A stretch of 9,865 bases of DNA. Origin: an uncultured Clostridium sp. Its GTDB lineage: Bacteria > Bacillota > Clostridia > Clostridiales > Clostridiaceae. The notes under the pieces are model-generated. The model did no database searches, had not been told where the DNA came from, and was given only the letters and a program-made list of their open reading frames with translations. Numbering within the stretch: position 1 is the first letter of the stretch; every line of letters begins with the position of its first letter. A program made the position numbers and the translations under genes. The stretch lies in the NCBI GenBank assembly GCA_946575275.1, contig CAMNZV010000039.1, positions 1 to 9,865 of the forward strand, written 5' to 3'. Shown piece by piece: positions 1-6,424 of the stretch.

Positions 1-1111
1 ACTTTCCTTTATAATAGCTAGAAAATTAGTTTCACCAATTAATAAATTAAAAAATTCTGTGGAAAAAACAGCTGATTTTGATTTCACTCAGGATGAAAAT
101 TATGATAATATCCTGTTAAGAAAAGATGAAATTGGACAAATAAGTAGAAGTTTTATGGTAATGAGGGATAATATAAGAGGAATTATTGAAGAAATAGATA
201 AGGCTTCTGAAAATATTTCAAAAAACGTTATTATTCTTAAGGATGTTACTAATACTGTTAATGAAAATTCAACAGATAATTCTGCAACTACAGAAGAACT
301 ATCAGCTGGAATGGATGAAACTGCACAAACTACAAACTATATAAATTCTAATATTTCATCTGTTGAAGATAAGGTGTCTGATATTAATAAATTAATCGAT
401 ACTTCTATGGAGCTTTCTGAGGAAATCCTTTTACGTGCTCAAAAAATTGAAGAAACAATAAATGATAAAAGAGTTAGTACAAAAAACTTATGGTTACATA
501 TTAAAGATAGTAATGAAATAGCAATTGAACAAGCTAAAGCTGTTAATAAGATAAATACCCTTGCAGATGCTATTATGGATATAGCTGGACAAACTAGTAT
601 GCTTGCCTTAAATGCTTCAATTGAAGCTGCTAGAGCTGGTGATGCTGGCAAAGGATTTGCTGTTGTTGCTACAGAAATATCAAATTTAGCAAATCAATCT
701 TCAAATACTGTACAGGGCATTACCGAATTAGTTAATGAAGTAAATAATGCTGTTGAACGTATGACTGATAGCATGAACCAAACCTTAGAATTTTTTGATT
801 CTAACATTAATGCAGATTATGATGCTTTTGCTACCATAGGAAAACAATATAGTAGTGATGCAAATATATTTGAAGAAAATACGGTATCTATAAACCAATC
901 AATTAATACACTTTCAAATACAATACAGGATATTTCAAAATCTATTTACGGTATGAATTTAACAATTAAAAATTCATCTATTGGAATAAGAGATATTGCT
1001 GAAAAAACCTCTGATATTGTAACTAAAACCAATGAAACTTATACTGTTGTTGAAGAAAGTGTTAGTTATTCTGAAAAACTTAAAAATATAGTAAGTAAAT
1101 TCAAATTATAA
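1..1111 (+). CDS. Methyl-accepting chemotaxis protein, C-terminal part (5' end outside window)
   Basis: This is the cytoplasmic signalling part of a transmembrane chemoreceptor, which would control the CheA kinase through CheW. The frame is open from base 2, so the GTG at 59 is internal and the true start lies upstream of the window. The 369 visible residues begin with the end of a membrane helix (LSFIIA), then a HAMP domain (SPINKL through the DEIG motif near residues 42-45). A long coiled-coil signalling domain follows. The conserved hairpin tip is at about residues 195-234 and includes [17 protein letters not shown] and GKGFAVVA. Methylation-type stretches are visible before the hairpin (ATTEELSAG) and near the C-terminus ([11 protein letters not shown]). 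There is no C-terminal CheR/CheB-tethering pentapeptide. The ligand-binding domain is not in the window, so the stimulus is unknown. No other chemotaxis gene is adjacent. The gene converges on adhE. The family call is secure. Confidence 0.96.
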   Translation, partial: LSFIIARKLVSPINKLKNSVEKTADFDFTQDENYDNILLRKDEIGQISRSFMVMRDNIRGIIEEIDKASENISKNVIILKDVTNTVNENSTDNSATTEELSAGMDETAQTTNYINSNISSVEDKVSDINKLIDTSMELSEEILLRAQKIEETINDKRVSTKNLWLHIKDSNEIAIEQAKAVNKINTLADAIMDIAGQTSMLALNASIEAARAGDAGKGFAVVATEISNLANQSSNTVQGITELVNEVNNAVERMTDSMNQTLEFFDSNINADYDAFATIGKQYSSDANIFEENTVSINQSINTLSNTIQDISKSIYGMNLTIKNSSIGIRDIAEKTSDIVTKTNETYTVVEESVSYSEKLKNIVSKFKL

Positions 1112-1121
1112 TTTCATTCAC

Positions 1122-1145
1122 AAAAAGCCCTCTAGAGGGCTTTTT
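1122..1145. terminator. Bidirectional intrinsic terminator between the chemoreceptor gene and adhE
   Basis: A perfect palindrome: stem GCCCTCTAGAGGGC at 1127-1140, flanked by A5 on the left and a T-run on the right, so each strand reads a GC-rich hairpin followed by U residues. It sits 10 nt after the chemoreceptor stop and 3 nt after the adhE stop, and fits termination of both convergent genes. Confidence 0.93.
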
Positions 1146-1148
1146 TTC

Positions 1149-3734
1149 TTAAGAATAATATGATTTATTATATAATTCTTTTATTTCACTTATTAATGGA
1201 TATCTTGGATTTGCACCTGTACACTGATCATCAAAGGCTTGTTCTGACATATCATCTAAAGTATCTTGAAATATACCTTCATTTATACCTGCCTCCTTAA
1301 TACTACTTGGTAGATTTATAGCACCTTGTAATTCTTTTATTGCCTTTATTAATAATTCTACTTTTTCATTATCAGAGCTTCCCCCTAAATTTAGATAATC
1401 GGCAATTCTTCCATATCTCCATGCTGAATTTGGATATTTGTATTGAGCAAAGGCTGCTTGTTTTGTTGGTGCCTCTGTGGCATTAAATTTTATTACTTCA
1501 TTTATTAATAATGAATTTGCTACTCCATGAGGTAAATGATGAAAAGCTCCAAGCTTATGTGCCATTGAATGGCATACACCTAAAAATGCATTGGCAAAAG
1601 CCATTCCAGCCATAGATGATGCATGTGCCATTTTTTCTCTTGCCTTTACATTTGTTGTTCCCTCATTATATGCAATGGGTAAGTACTTAAAAATAAGTCT
1701 TATTGATTCTAAAGCTAACCCATTTGTATATTCAGATGCCATCGTTGATACATAGGCTTCTATAGAATGGACTAATGCATCAATTCCAGAGGATGCAGTA
1801 AGTGATTTTGGCATAGTCATCATAAGCTTTGCATCAACTATTGCCATATTAGGAGTTAATTCATAATCCGCTAATGGATATTTTATTGATGTTTTTTCAT
1901 CTGTTATAACTGCAAATGGAGTTACCTCTGAACCTGTTCCAGCTGACGTTGGCACTGCAACCATCATTGCCTTTTCCCCCATTTTAGGAAATTTATAAAC
2001 TCTTTTTCTAATGTCCATAAATCTCATAGCCAAATCTTCAAAGGCTACCTCTGGATGTTCGTACATTACCCACATTATTTTTGCTGCATCCATTGGAGAT
2101 CCTCCACCTAAAGCTAATATTACATCCGGTTTATAGGATAGCATTGCCTCTGCTCCTATTTTAGCTGATTTTAATGTTGGGTCTGGTTCTACATCTTGAA
2201 ATATTCTAAAATCTATTTTTAGTTCTTCTAATACTTTAGTTATTTCATCAATATAACCTAAATTAGCTATGACTTTATCAGTTACTATAAATACTTTCTT
2301 TTTGCCTAAATCCTGTAATTCTTTAAGTGCTACTGGTAATGAGCCATATTTAAAGTATGTTTTTTCTGGAACCTTAAACCATAGCATATTTTCTCTCCTT
2401 TCAGCTACACTTTTTATATTTATAAGATGTTTTGGTCCTACATTTTCCGAAATTGAATTTCCTCCCCAAGAACCACAGCCTAAGGTTAGAGATGGTGCAA
2501 GCTTAAAATTATAGATGTCTCCTATAGCCCCTTGAGATGCCGGCATATTTATAAGTGTTCTTGCTGTTTTCATCACTGTTCCAAACCTTGCAATTCTATC
2601 TTTATTTTTAATTTGATCTGTATAAAGGATAGAGGTGTGTCCCATACCACCTAGTTCTATAAGCTTAATAGCCTTTTCTAATGCTTCATCAAAGGTTTTT
2701 ACCTTGTACATAGCGAGAATCGGTGATAACTTTTCATGTGAAAATGGTTCTTCTATTTCTACTGATTGAACCTCACCTACAAGTATTTTAGTATTTTTAC
2801 TAACTTCTATATTAGCCATTTTTCCGATATTATAAGCAGATTGCCCAACTATATTAGAATTTAATCCACCTTTCTCATTTAATATAATTTTTCTTATTTT
2901 TTCTGTTTCCTCTTTTGATAATATATATGAGCCTCTGTTTAGTAATTCTTTTTTAACTTCATCATATACACCTTCCATTACAATTATACTTTGTTCTGAA
3001 GCACAGACCACTCCATTATCAAAGGTTTTTGAAAGTAATATGGAGTTTACTGCCATTTTTATATGTGCTGATTCGTCAATTATAGCTGGTGTATTACCAG
3101 CTCCAACACCAAGGGCAGGTTTGCCTGAAGAATAAGCAGCCTTTACCATGGCAGGTCCCCCTGTTGCTAAAATCATATCAGATTCTTTCATTACATTTTG
3201 AGATAATTCAATGGATGGTTCATCTATCCACCCTATAATATTTTTAGGTGCTCCTGCTTTTATGGCTGCCTCTAATACAATTTTAGCTGCCATAATAGTT
3301 GACTTTTTAGCTCTTGGGTGAGGGCTTATAATAATTGCATTCCTAGTTTTAAGTGCAATTAATGTTTTAAAAATTGCAGTAGAGGTTGGATTAGTTGTAG
3401 GAACAATTGCAGCTATAACCCCAATTGGTTCTGCTATTTTTGTAATACCAAAAGTTTCATCCTTATTAATAATTCCACAGGTTTTCATATCTTTATATTG
3501 ATTATAAATATATTCTGCAGAAAAATGATTTTTAATAACTTTATCTTCTACTATTCCAAGTCCAGTTTCAAGTACTGCTATTTTTGCAAGTTCAATTCTT
3601 GCATTATTTGCAGCTATTGCCGCTGCCCTAAATATTTTATCAACTTGTTCTTGATTAAAGCTTGAATATTCCTTTTGAGCTATTTTAAGCTCATTTATTT
3701 TTTGTGTTAATTCTTTAGGATTTGTTACTGCCAT
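1149..3734 (-). CDS. adhE: Bifunctional acetaldehyde-CoA/alcohol dehydrogenase AdhE
   Basis: AdhE reduces acetyl-CoA to acetaldehyde and then ethanol with two NADH, regenerating NAD+ in fermentation; the enzyme is cytosolic and in known cases forms spirosome filaments. The product has 861 residues, the usual full length. The N-terminal CoA-acylating aldehyde dehydrogenase half (about 1-440) has the catalytic Cys244 in NGVVCASEQ and a nucleotide-binding GVGAGNTP. A linker with KSVAERRENMLWF leads to the iron-dependent alcohol dehydrogenase half (about 450-861), with GGGSPMDAAK near 543. Its Fe ligands are Asp652 and His656 (GIDALVHSIEAY), His722 (GVCHSMAHK) and His736 (LPHG). All expected catalytic residues are present. 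The ATG at 3734 is preferred over a GTG at 3743 because that GTG lies inside the ribosome binding site AAAGGTGG. The gene follows the M14 pair by 52 nt with no terminator and no convincing promoter, suggesting co-transcription. Confidence 0.97.
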   Translation of the reverse strand: MAVTNPKELTQKINELKIAQKEYSSFNQEQVDKIFRAAAIAANNARIELAKIAVLETGLGIVEDKVIKNHFSAEYIYNQYKDMKTCGIINKDETFGITKIAEPIGVIAAIVPTTNPTSTAIFKTLIALKTRNAIIISPHPRAKKSTIMAAKIVLEAAIKAGAPKNIIGWIDEPSIELSQNVMKESDMILATGGPAMVKAAYSSGKPALGVGAGNTPAIIDESAHIKMAVNSILLSKTFDNGVVCASEQSIIVMEGVYDEVKKELLNRGSYILSKEETEKIRKIILNEKGGLNSNIVGQSAYNIGKMANIEVSKNTKILVGEVQSVEIEEPFSHEKLSPILAMYKVKTFDEALEKAIKLIELGGMGHTSILYTDQIKNKDRIARFGTVMKTARTLINMPASQGAIGDIYNFKLAPSLTLGCGSWGGNSISENVGPKHLINIKSVAERRENMLWFKVPEKTYFKYGSLPVALKELQDLGKKKVFIVTDKVIANLGYIDEITKVLEELKIDFRIFQDVEPDPTLKSAKIGAEAMLSYKPDVILALGGGSPMDAAKIMWVMYEHPEVAFEDLAMRFMDIRKRVYKFPKMGEKAMMVAVPTSAGTGSEVTPFAVITDEKTSIKYPLADYELTPNMAIVDAKLMMTMPKSLTASSGIDALVHSIEAYVSTMASEYTNGLALESIRLIFKYLPIAYNEGTTNVKAREKMAHASSMAGMAFANAFLGVCHSMAHKLGAFHHLPHGVANSLLINEVIKFNATEAPTKQAAFAQYKYPNSAWRYGRIADYLNLGGSSDNEKVELLIKAIKELQGAINLPSSIKEAGINEGIFQDTLDDMSEQAFDDQCTGANPRYPLISEIKELYNKSYYS

Positions 3735-3739
3735 ATATA

Positions 3740-3747
3740 CCACCTTT
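3740..3747 (-). promoter_or_regulatory. Ribosome binding site that fixes the adhE start
   Basis: AAAGGTGG on the minus strand lies 5 nt before the ATG at 3734-3732. An in-frame GTG at 3743-3741 would start within this site and add three residues (M-V-Y), so it is unlikely to be used. Confidence 0.85.
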
Positions 3748-3786
3748 AAATTTCTATTTATTTTATTATGTTCTTATTTTTTAAAT

Positions 3787-4722
3787 TTATTCATGCATTC
3801 TCCTAATCACCTTAAAAACAACTACATTTTCCATAACCATAGGTGAATTATATGCAAAAAAGATAATTCCATCAGTAGGGGAAACTACCTTTAAAATTAC
3901 TTCTCCTTCATAGGGATCTAGTATTTCTGCTAATACATCCCCTCTTTCAACCCCATCACCAGGCTCCTTTAATCTTCTGAATATTCCTGACCTTTCAGTT
4001 TTTACAGGTTTTAGTTCTCCCTCATTTAAAATGCTTGCAATGTATCCACCATGGCAAGTATACTTTATTATTCCCATTCTTGTTAAAAACCTTAACACCG
4101 AAACTACAGCATGATTTGCTGATACTTCATCAATTTTATCTGTTGAATTTGTATATACTGAAAATGCATTGGTATTGTACATTTGCCAATTATAATTTAA
4201 AGTTGATCTATCGAAGGATTTTGGTTTTCTTATTACTACATACTGTAACCCAAATAAATTTGCAAGACTTGGACTTTGATATCCAGTTTCCATCATTTTT
4301 ACATGAGGAATAAAATCACCTGGCATATAAAAACTTGCAAATTGTATTCCATAACTATAACCTGCAACTTGCTTAAGTACCCCATCTGCTATTTTGTCTG
4401 TAGCCTCTCCATTTTCTTTTCCTGGAAACATCCTATTTATATCTGTATTATCTACTGGCCAAAATTTTTTCCCTATATTCATTGAATAATTATTAATAGA
4501 AGGTATTACTAATATTTCATTATTCTTTGCAATAGCTCCCCTAGTTTCTAGTTTTTTAAGTTCTTTTATTAATTGGGAACAAACATATAATTGTTGTATC
4601 TCATTACCACGTATAGACCCTACTATACATGCTGCTTTATTTCCTTTTCCAAATTTATAACCTGTTATTCTCAAATCATCTCTATATAAAGATTGAACAG
4701 AGTAAATCACTTCCTTAACCAT
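3787..4722 (-). CDS. M14-family (succinylglutamate desuccinylase/aspartoacylase-like) protein lacking its zinc site; probable pseudoenzyme
   Basis: This 311-residue protein is a paralogue of the gene just upstream (310 residues) with the same layout: an N-terminal carboxypeptidase-like domain (about 1-220) and a C-terminal barrel-sandwich domain (about 240-311, SPTDGIIFF). Aligned to the partner, the first zinc-binding motif THGDE becomes IRGNE, so His is replaced by Arg38 while Glu41 remains. The second zinc ligand, His129 in DIHSS, becomes Ala129 in QFASF. The catalytic Glu of VVEMG falls at Tyr190 (or Val189, depending on a one-residue gap). The substrate-binding NRMFPG motif (Asn96, Arg97) is intact. 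The protein is therefore not expected to hydrolyse substrates by the family mechanism. Its frame is complete and its length normal, so it is not a decaying gene. The gene starts 2 nt after the upstream stop, and its ribosome binding site GGAGGG (4732-4737) lies inside the end of that gene, implying translational coupling. A regulatory or heteromeric partner role is inferred. Confidence 0.88.
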   Translation of the reverse strand: MVKEVIYSVQSLYRDDLRITGYKFGKGNKAACIVGSIRGNEIQQLYVCSQLIKELKKLETRGAIAKNNEILVIPSINNYSMNIGKKFWPVDNTDINRMFPGKENGEATDKIADGVLKQVAGYSYGIQFASFYMPGDFIPHVKMMETGYQSPSLANLFGLQYVVIRKPKSFDRSTLNYNWQMYNTNAFSVYTNSTDKIDEVSANHAVVSVLRFLTRMGIIKYTCHGGYIASILNEGELKPVKTERSGIFRRLKEPGDGVERGDVLAEILDPYEGEVILKVVSPTDGIIFFAYNSPMVMENVVVFKVIRRMHE

Positions 4723-4724
4723 CT

Positions 4725-5657
4725 TTATTTGCCCTCCAATATCCTTCCTAGTAGTGATCCATTATACACTACTGGATATTCCCTTAATGTAAATATCATA
4801 CCATCACAAGGCGATACCACTTTTTGCTCAATTGTACCAGTTAAGGGGTTTATTATATCACCCATATGTTCACCTTTCCTTATGTCCTTCCAATGATTAA
4901 CACAGGGAATAAATACACCTGATTTCTTAGAACTTACTACTGATACCTTACCATCTGTTGAAACTATAGGTTCCTTAGGGGTAATAACTTCCCCCTCCCA
5001 TATTCCAATATCTTTTAATAAGGCAAATATCCCCTCCACCAATTGCTTGCAATATTCCTTTGTTATCCTCATTCCAACCCCCATTTCAACAACTAATGTT
5101 GGAATTTTCATTCTGTTTAAACTATGGGCTAAGGTTGCCTCTAAAACAGTTGTAGAACTATTTATCCAAACAAAATCTATATTAAGTAATTTAGCATAGG
5201 GTAATAGAACTTCAGCCTTATCCTCACTTATTCTAACCTGTGGAATTTCACGTAAAAATATATTGCTAGAATGTATATCTATACATAAATCTGCTCCCCT
5301 TATATCTTGAACTATTTTAGCTGCTATATGCTCTGCCATAGCACCATCTTCTGCCCCTGGAAATATTCTATTCATATCTAAATCAAACATGGGAATTCCT
5401 CTAGATATTGAATCTATCCCTAATGGGTTTAATGCTGGATAAATATCCACTATACCTCTTAATTTATCTTTATTTTCATTTATTTTTCTATTTAATTCAT
5501 AACATACATATTGTCCTTCAAGTTCATCTCCATGAGTTCCTGTTACAATACACACTCTTTTTTCATTACCCTTTAACACCTTTGGCATTAGTGAATTTTT
5601 ATTTATAATAATTCTTTCATCAACTGGTAGCCCAACTGATACAACAGTTTTAATCAT
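4725..5657 (-). CDS. M14-family zinc deacylase (succinylglutamate desuccinylase/aspartoacylase family)
   Basis: Family members are zinc hydrolases that cleave an N-acyl group from an amino acid such as N-succinylglutamate or N-acetylaspartate. The exact substrate cannot be read from this sequence, and the protein is probably cytosolic because no signal peptide is visible. The 310-residue product has the zinc motif THGDELEG (His42, Glu45), the third ligand His129 in CIDIHSS, the substrate-binding DMNRIFPG (Asn96, Arg97), and the catalytic Glu191 in LVVEMG. Residues about 235-310 form a barrel-sandwich domain (VSPCDGMIF) typical of this family. The ATG at 5657 is chosen because AGAAGGTGG lies 7 nt upstream. 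A start at 5699 would translate through that site as KEGGN and would begin inside the leader hairpin. The gene is followed after 2 nt by an inactive-looking paralogue and then adhE. A near-consensus promoter and a leader hairpin precede it. No arginine-catabolism (ast) genes are nearby, so calling it astE would be unsafe. Confidence 0.92.
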   Translation of the reverse strand: MIKTVVSVGLPVDERIIINKNSLMPKVLKGNEKRVCIVTGTHGDELEGQYVCYELNRKINENKDKLRGIVDIYPALNPLGIDSISRGIPMFDLDMNRIFPGAEDGAMAEHIAAKIVQDIRGADLCIDIHSSNIFLREIPQVRISEDKAEVLLPYAKLLNIDFVWINSSTTVLEATLAHSLNRMKIPTLVVEMGVGMRITKEYCKQLVEGIFALLKDIGIWEGEVITPKEPIVSTDGKVSVVSSKKSGVFIPCVNHWKDIRKGEHMGDIINPLTGTIEQKVVSPCDGMIFTLREYPVVYNGSLLGRILEGK

Positions 5658-5664
5658 AATATTT

Positions 5665-5673
5665 CCACCTTCT
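5665..5673 (-). promoter_or_regulatory. Ribosome binding site of the first M14 gene
   Basis: AGAAGGTGG on the minus strand, 7 nt before the ATG at 5657. It decides the start against the longer frame from 5699. The core GAAGGTG (5672-5666) is complementary, with one G-U pair, to CACCTTT (5704-5698) in the 3' arm of the upstream hairpin. Confidence 0.85.
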
Positions 5674-5686
5674 TTTATTAATTTGT

Positions 5687-5725
5687 AAAAAAAATGCAAA
5701 GGTGCTTGTATTTAAGCCCCTTTGC
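5687..5725 (-). terminator. Terminator-like hairpin with U8 tract in the leader of the M14 genes
   Basis: On the minus strand GCAAAGG (5725-5719) pairs with CCTTTGC (5702-5696), and GCTT (5717-5714) pairs with AAGC (5707-5704). The two helices are separated by one mismatch, the loop is 6 nt, and the hairpin is followed by one A and eight T (5694-5687). This is a strong intrinsic terminator shape in the minus direction only. It is 46 nt after the lepB stop and could end lepB transcripts. However, the M14 promoter lies upstream of it, so M14 transcripts must also pass through it. It may act as an attenuator, as a 5' stabilising hairpin, or as both terminator and leader. Confidence 0.8.
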
Positions 5726-5734
5726 TATGGATTA

Positions 5735-5763
5735 ATTCTAGCATTTAAGAATTTATTTGTCAA
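5735..5763 (-). promoter_or_regulatory. Sigma-A type promoter for the M14 pair (and probably adhE)
   Basis: On the minus strand there is a perfect -35 TTGACA (5763-5758), a 17-nt spacer and a -10 TAGAAT (5740-5735) preceded by TGC, which gives an extended -10. This is the closest match to consensus in the window. The predicted start of transcription is near 5728-5726, only 1-3 nt before the leader hairpin. Confidence 0.8.
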
Positions 5764-5771
5764 AAACCTTA

Positions 5772-6293
5772 TTATTTTAATATACCAAAATCACTAAATG
5801 GATATATCTTTAATTGGGCTTTTCCCATTAAATCTTCCTCATCAATATATGTTGTTTCTTTCCACTTTCTTGCATCCTCTGAATTTATTCTATTATCTCC
5901 AAAGAATAAGAATTTACCATCTGGAACTTCAAAATCCCTAGAATAAGTTAGTTCATTATTATCAGGTACAATATAATCCTCTGTTAGTTCTTCACCATTT
6001 ACATAAACTATGCCTTTAATAACCTGAACCTTGTCTCCTGGAAGTCCAATTACTCTTTTTATAAATATATCGTTAAATTCCCTAGACTTAAAAACTACTA
6101 TATCTCCTCTTTCAATATTATCTGGGTTGTATATTCTAGTTACTATTAATCTATCATTAACATTTAATGTTGGAACCATGGACCTTGTTGGTATTTCAGC
6201 AATAAAAAAAACGAATTTGTTTAAAAATAATGCTATAACTGCTGCTATTATTATTGGGATTCCCCATGATTTAAATATTTCTTTAATTTTCAT
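5772..6293 (-). CDS. lepB: Signal peptidase I (type I leader peptidase)
   Basis: This membrane-bound Ser/Lys protease cleaves signal peptides from exported preproteins on the outer face of the cytoplasmic membrane. The 173-residue product has a short cytoplasmic start, one membrane helix (about 11-31), then the catalytic domain. Ser38 lies in IPTRSMVPTL (box B) and the general base Lys79 in DIFIKRVIGLPGD (box D). Box E, GDNRINSEDAR, is near 132-142, with Ala where Ser is common. The small size with a single N-terminal anchor matches Gram-positive enzymes. The ATG at 6293 has AAAGGAG 6 nt upstream, whereas an in-frame ATG at 6317 has its purine-rich stretch only 1 nt away and would add eight residues, so the shorter start is used. 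The gene is divergent from the CmpB-like membrane protein. A hairpin after its stop, and a separate promoter for the next genes, suggest it is transcribed alone. Confidence 0.95.
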   Translation of the reverse strand: MKIKEIFKSWGIPIIIAAVIALFLNKFVFFIAEIPTRSMVPTLNVNDRLIVTRIYNPDNIERGDIVVFKSREFNDIFIKRVIGLPGDKVQVIKGIVYVNGEELTEDYIVPDNNELTYSRDFEVPDGKFLFFGDNRINSEDARKWKETTYIDEEDLMGKAQLKIYPFSDFGILK

Positions 6294-6299
6294 AATATT

Positions 6300-6306
6300 C
6301 TCCTTT
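6300..6306 (-). promoter_or_regulatory. Ribosome binding site that fixes the lepB start
   Basis: AAAGGAG on the minus strand, 6 nt before the ATG at 6293-6291. The alternative ATG at 6317 has AAGGTG only one base away, too close for initiation. Confidence 0.8.
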
Positions 6307-6334
6307 ATTTCATTCACCTTATTTTTACATTATA

Positions 6335-6345
6335 ATTATATCATA
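6335..6345 (-). promoter_or_regulatory. Possible extended -10 promoter of lepB
   Basis: The minus strand reads TATGA then TATAAT (6340-6335), a perfect -10 with the TGn extension. There is no recognisable -35 at 16-18 nt (an A-run is found there). The predicted start is near 6328, about 35 nt before the lepB ATG. Confidence 0.5.
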
Positions 6346-6360
6346 AATGTATTATTATTT

Positions 6361-6405
6361 TTTACTGTCTTTATAATTATTATTATGTTAAAGTAATAAT
6401 ATAAT
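6361..6405 (+). promoter_or_regulatory. Possible promoter region of the CmpB-like gene
   Basis: Two weak options lie in very AT-rich DNA. One is TTTACT (6361-6366), 17 nt, then TATGTT (6384-6389). The other is a perfect TATAAT (6400-6405) with a poor -35, which would give a leader of only about 12 nt. The sequence alone does not decide between them. Confidence 0.3.
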
Positions 6406-6424
6406 TTATTTTAAGGTGGTTTTT

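Noticed and set aside
439..651. Minus-strand open frame of 70 codons inside the chemoreceptor gene
   Set aside because: It lies antisense to the most conserved receptor segment, has no ribosome binding site of note, and its hydrophobic, Ala-rich product is what the antisense of such a helix gives.
3735..3743. GTG start adding three residues to AdhE
   Set aside because: The GTG is part of the ribosome binding site AAAGGTGG; the ATG at 3734 has correct spacing and gives the usual MAVTN-type N-terminus.
4035..4896. Three plus-strand open frames (4035-4313, 4276-4485, 4693-4896) opposite the M14 genes
   Set aside because: They are short, overlap one another or real genes in antisense, and have no family resemblance or start signals.
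5658..5699. Longer N-terminus for the first M14 gene, starting at 5699
   Set aside because: It would start inside the leader hairpin, run across the U8 tract and translate the ribosome binding site itself.
5687..5734. A known riboswitch or T-box leader for the M14 genes
   Set aside because: The leader is only about 70 nt with one hairpin, and I see no conserved core of a known class such as a T-box sequence or purine, SAM, lysine or FMN motifs.
5725..5774. Simple reading of the hairpin as the lepB terminator alone
   Set aside because: It may well stop lepB transcripts, but the near-consensus promoter between the lepB stop and the hairpin means it must also be part of the next transcript.
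6294..6317. Upstream ATG of lepB at 6317
   Set aside because: The purine-rich stretch is one base from the codon, whereas the ATG at 6293 has AAAGGAG at 6 nt.
6031..6396. Plus-strand open frame of 121 codons opposite lepB
   Set aside because: It is antisense to catalytic motifs of signal peptidase and ends in an AT-rich hydrophobic run from the intergenic gap; there is no sign of a real protein.
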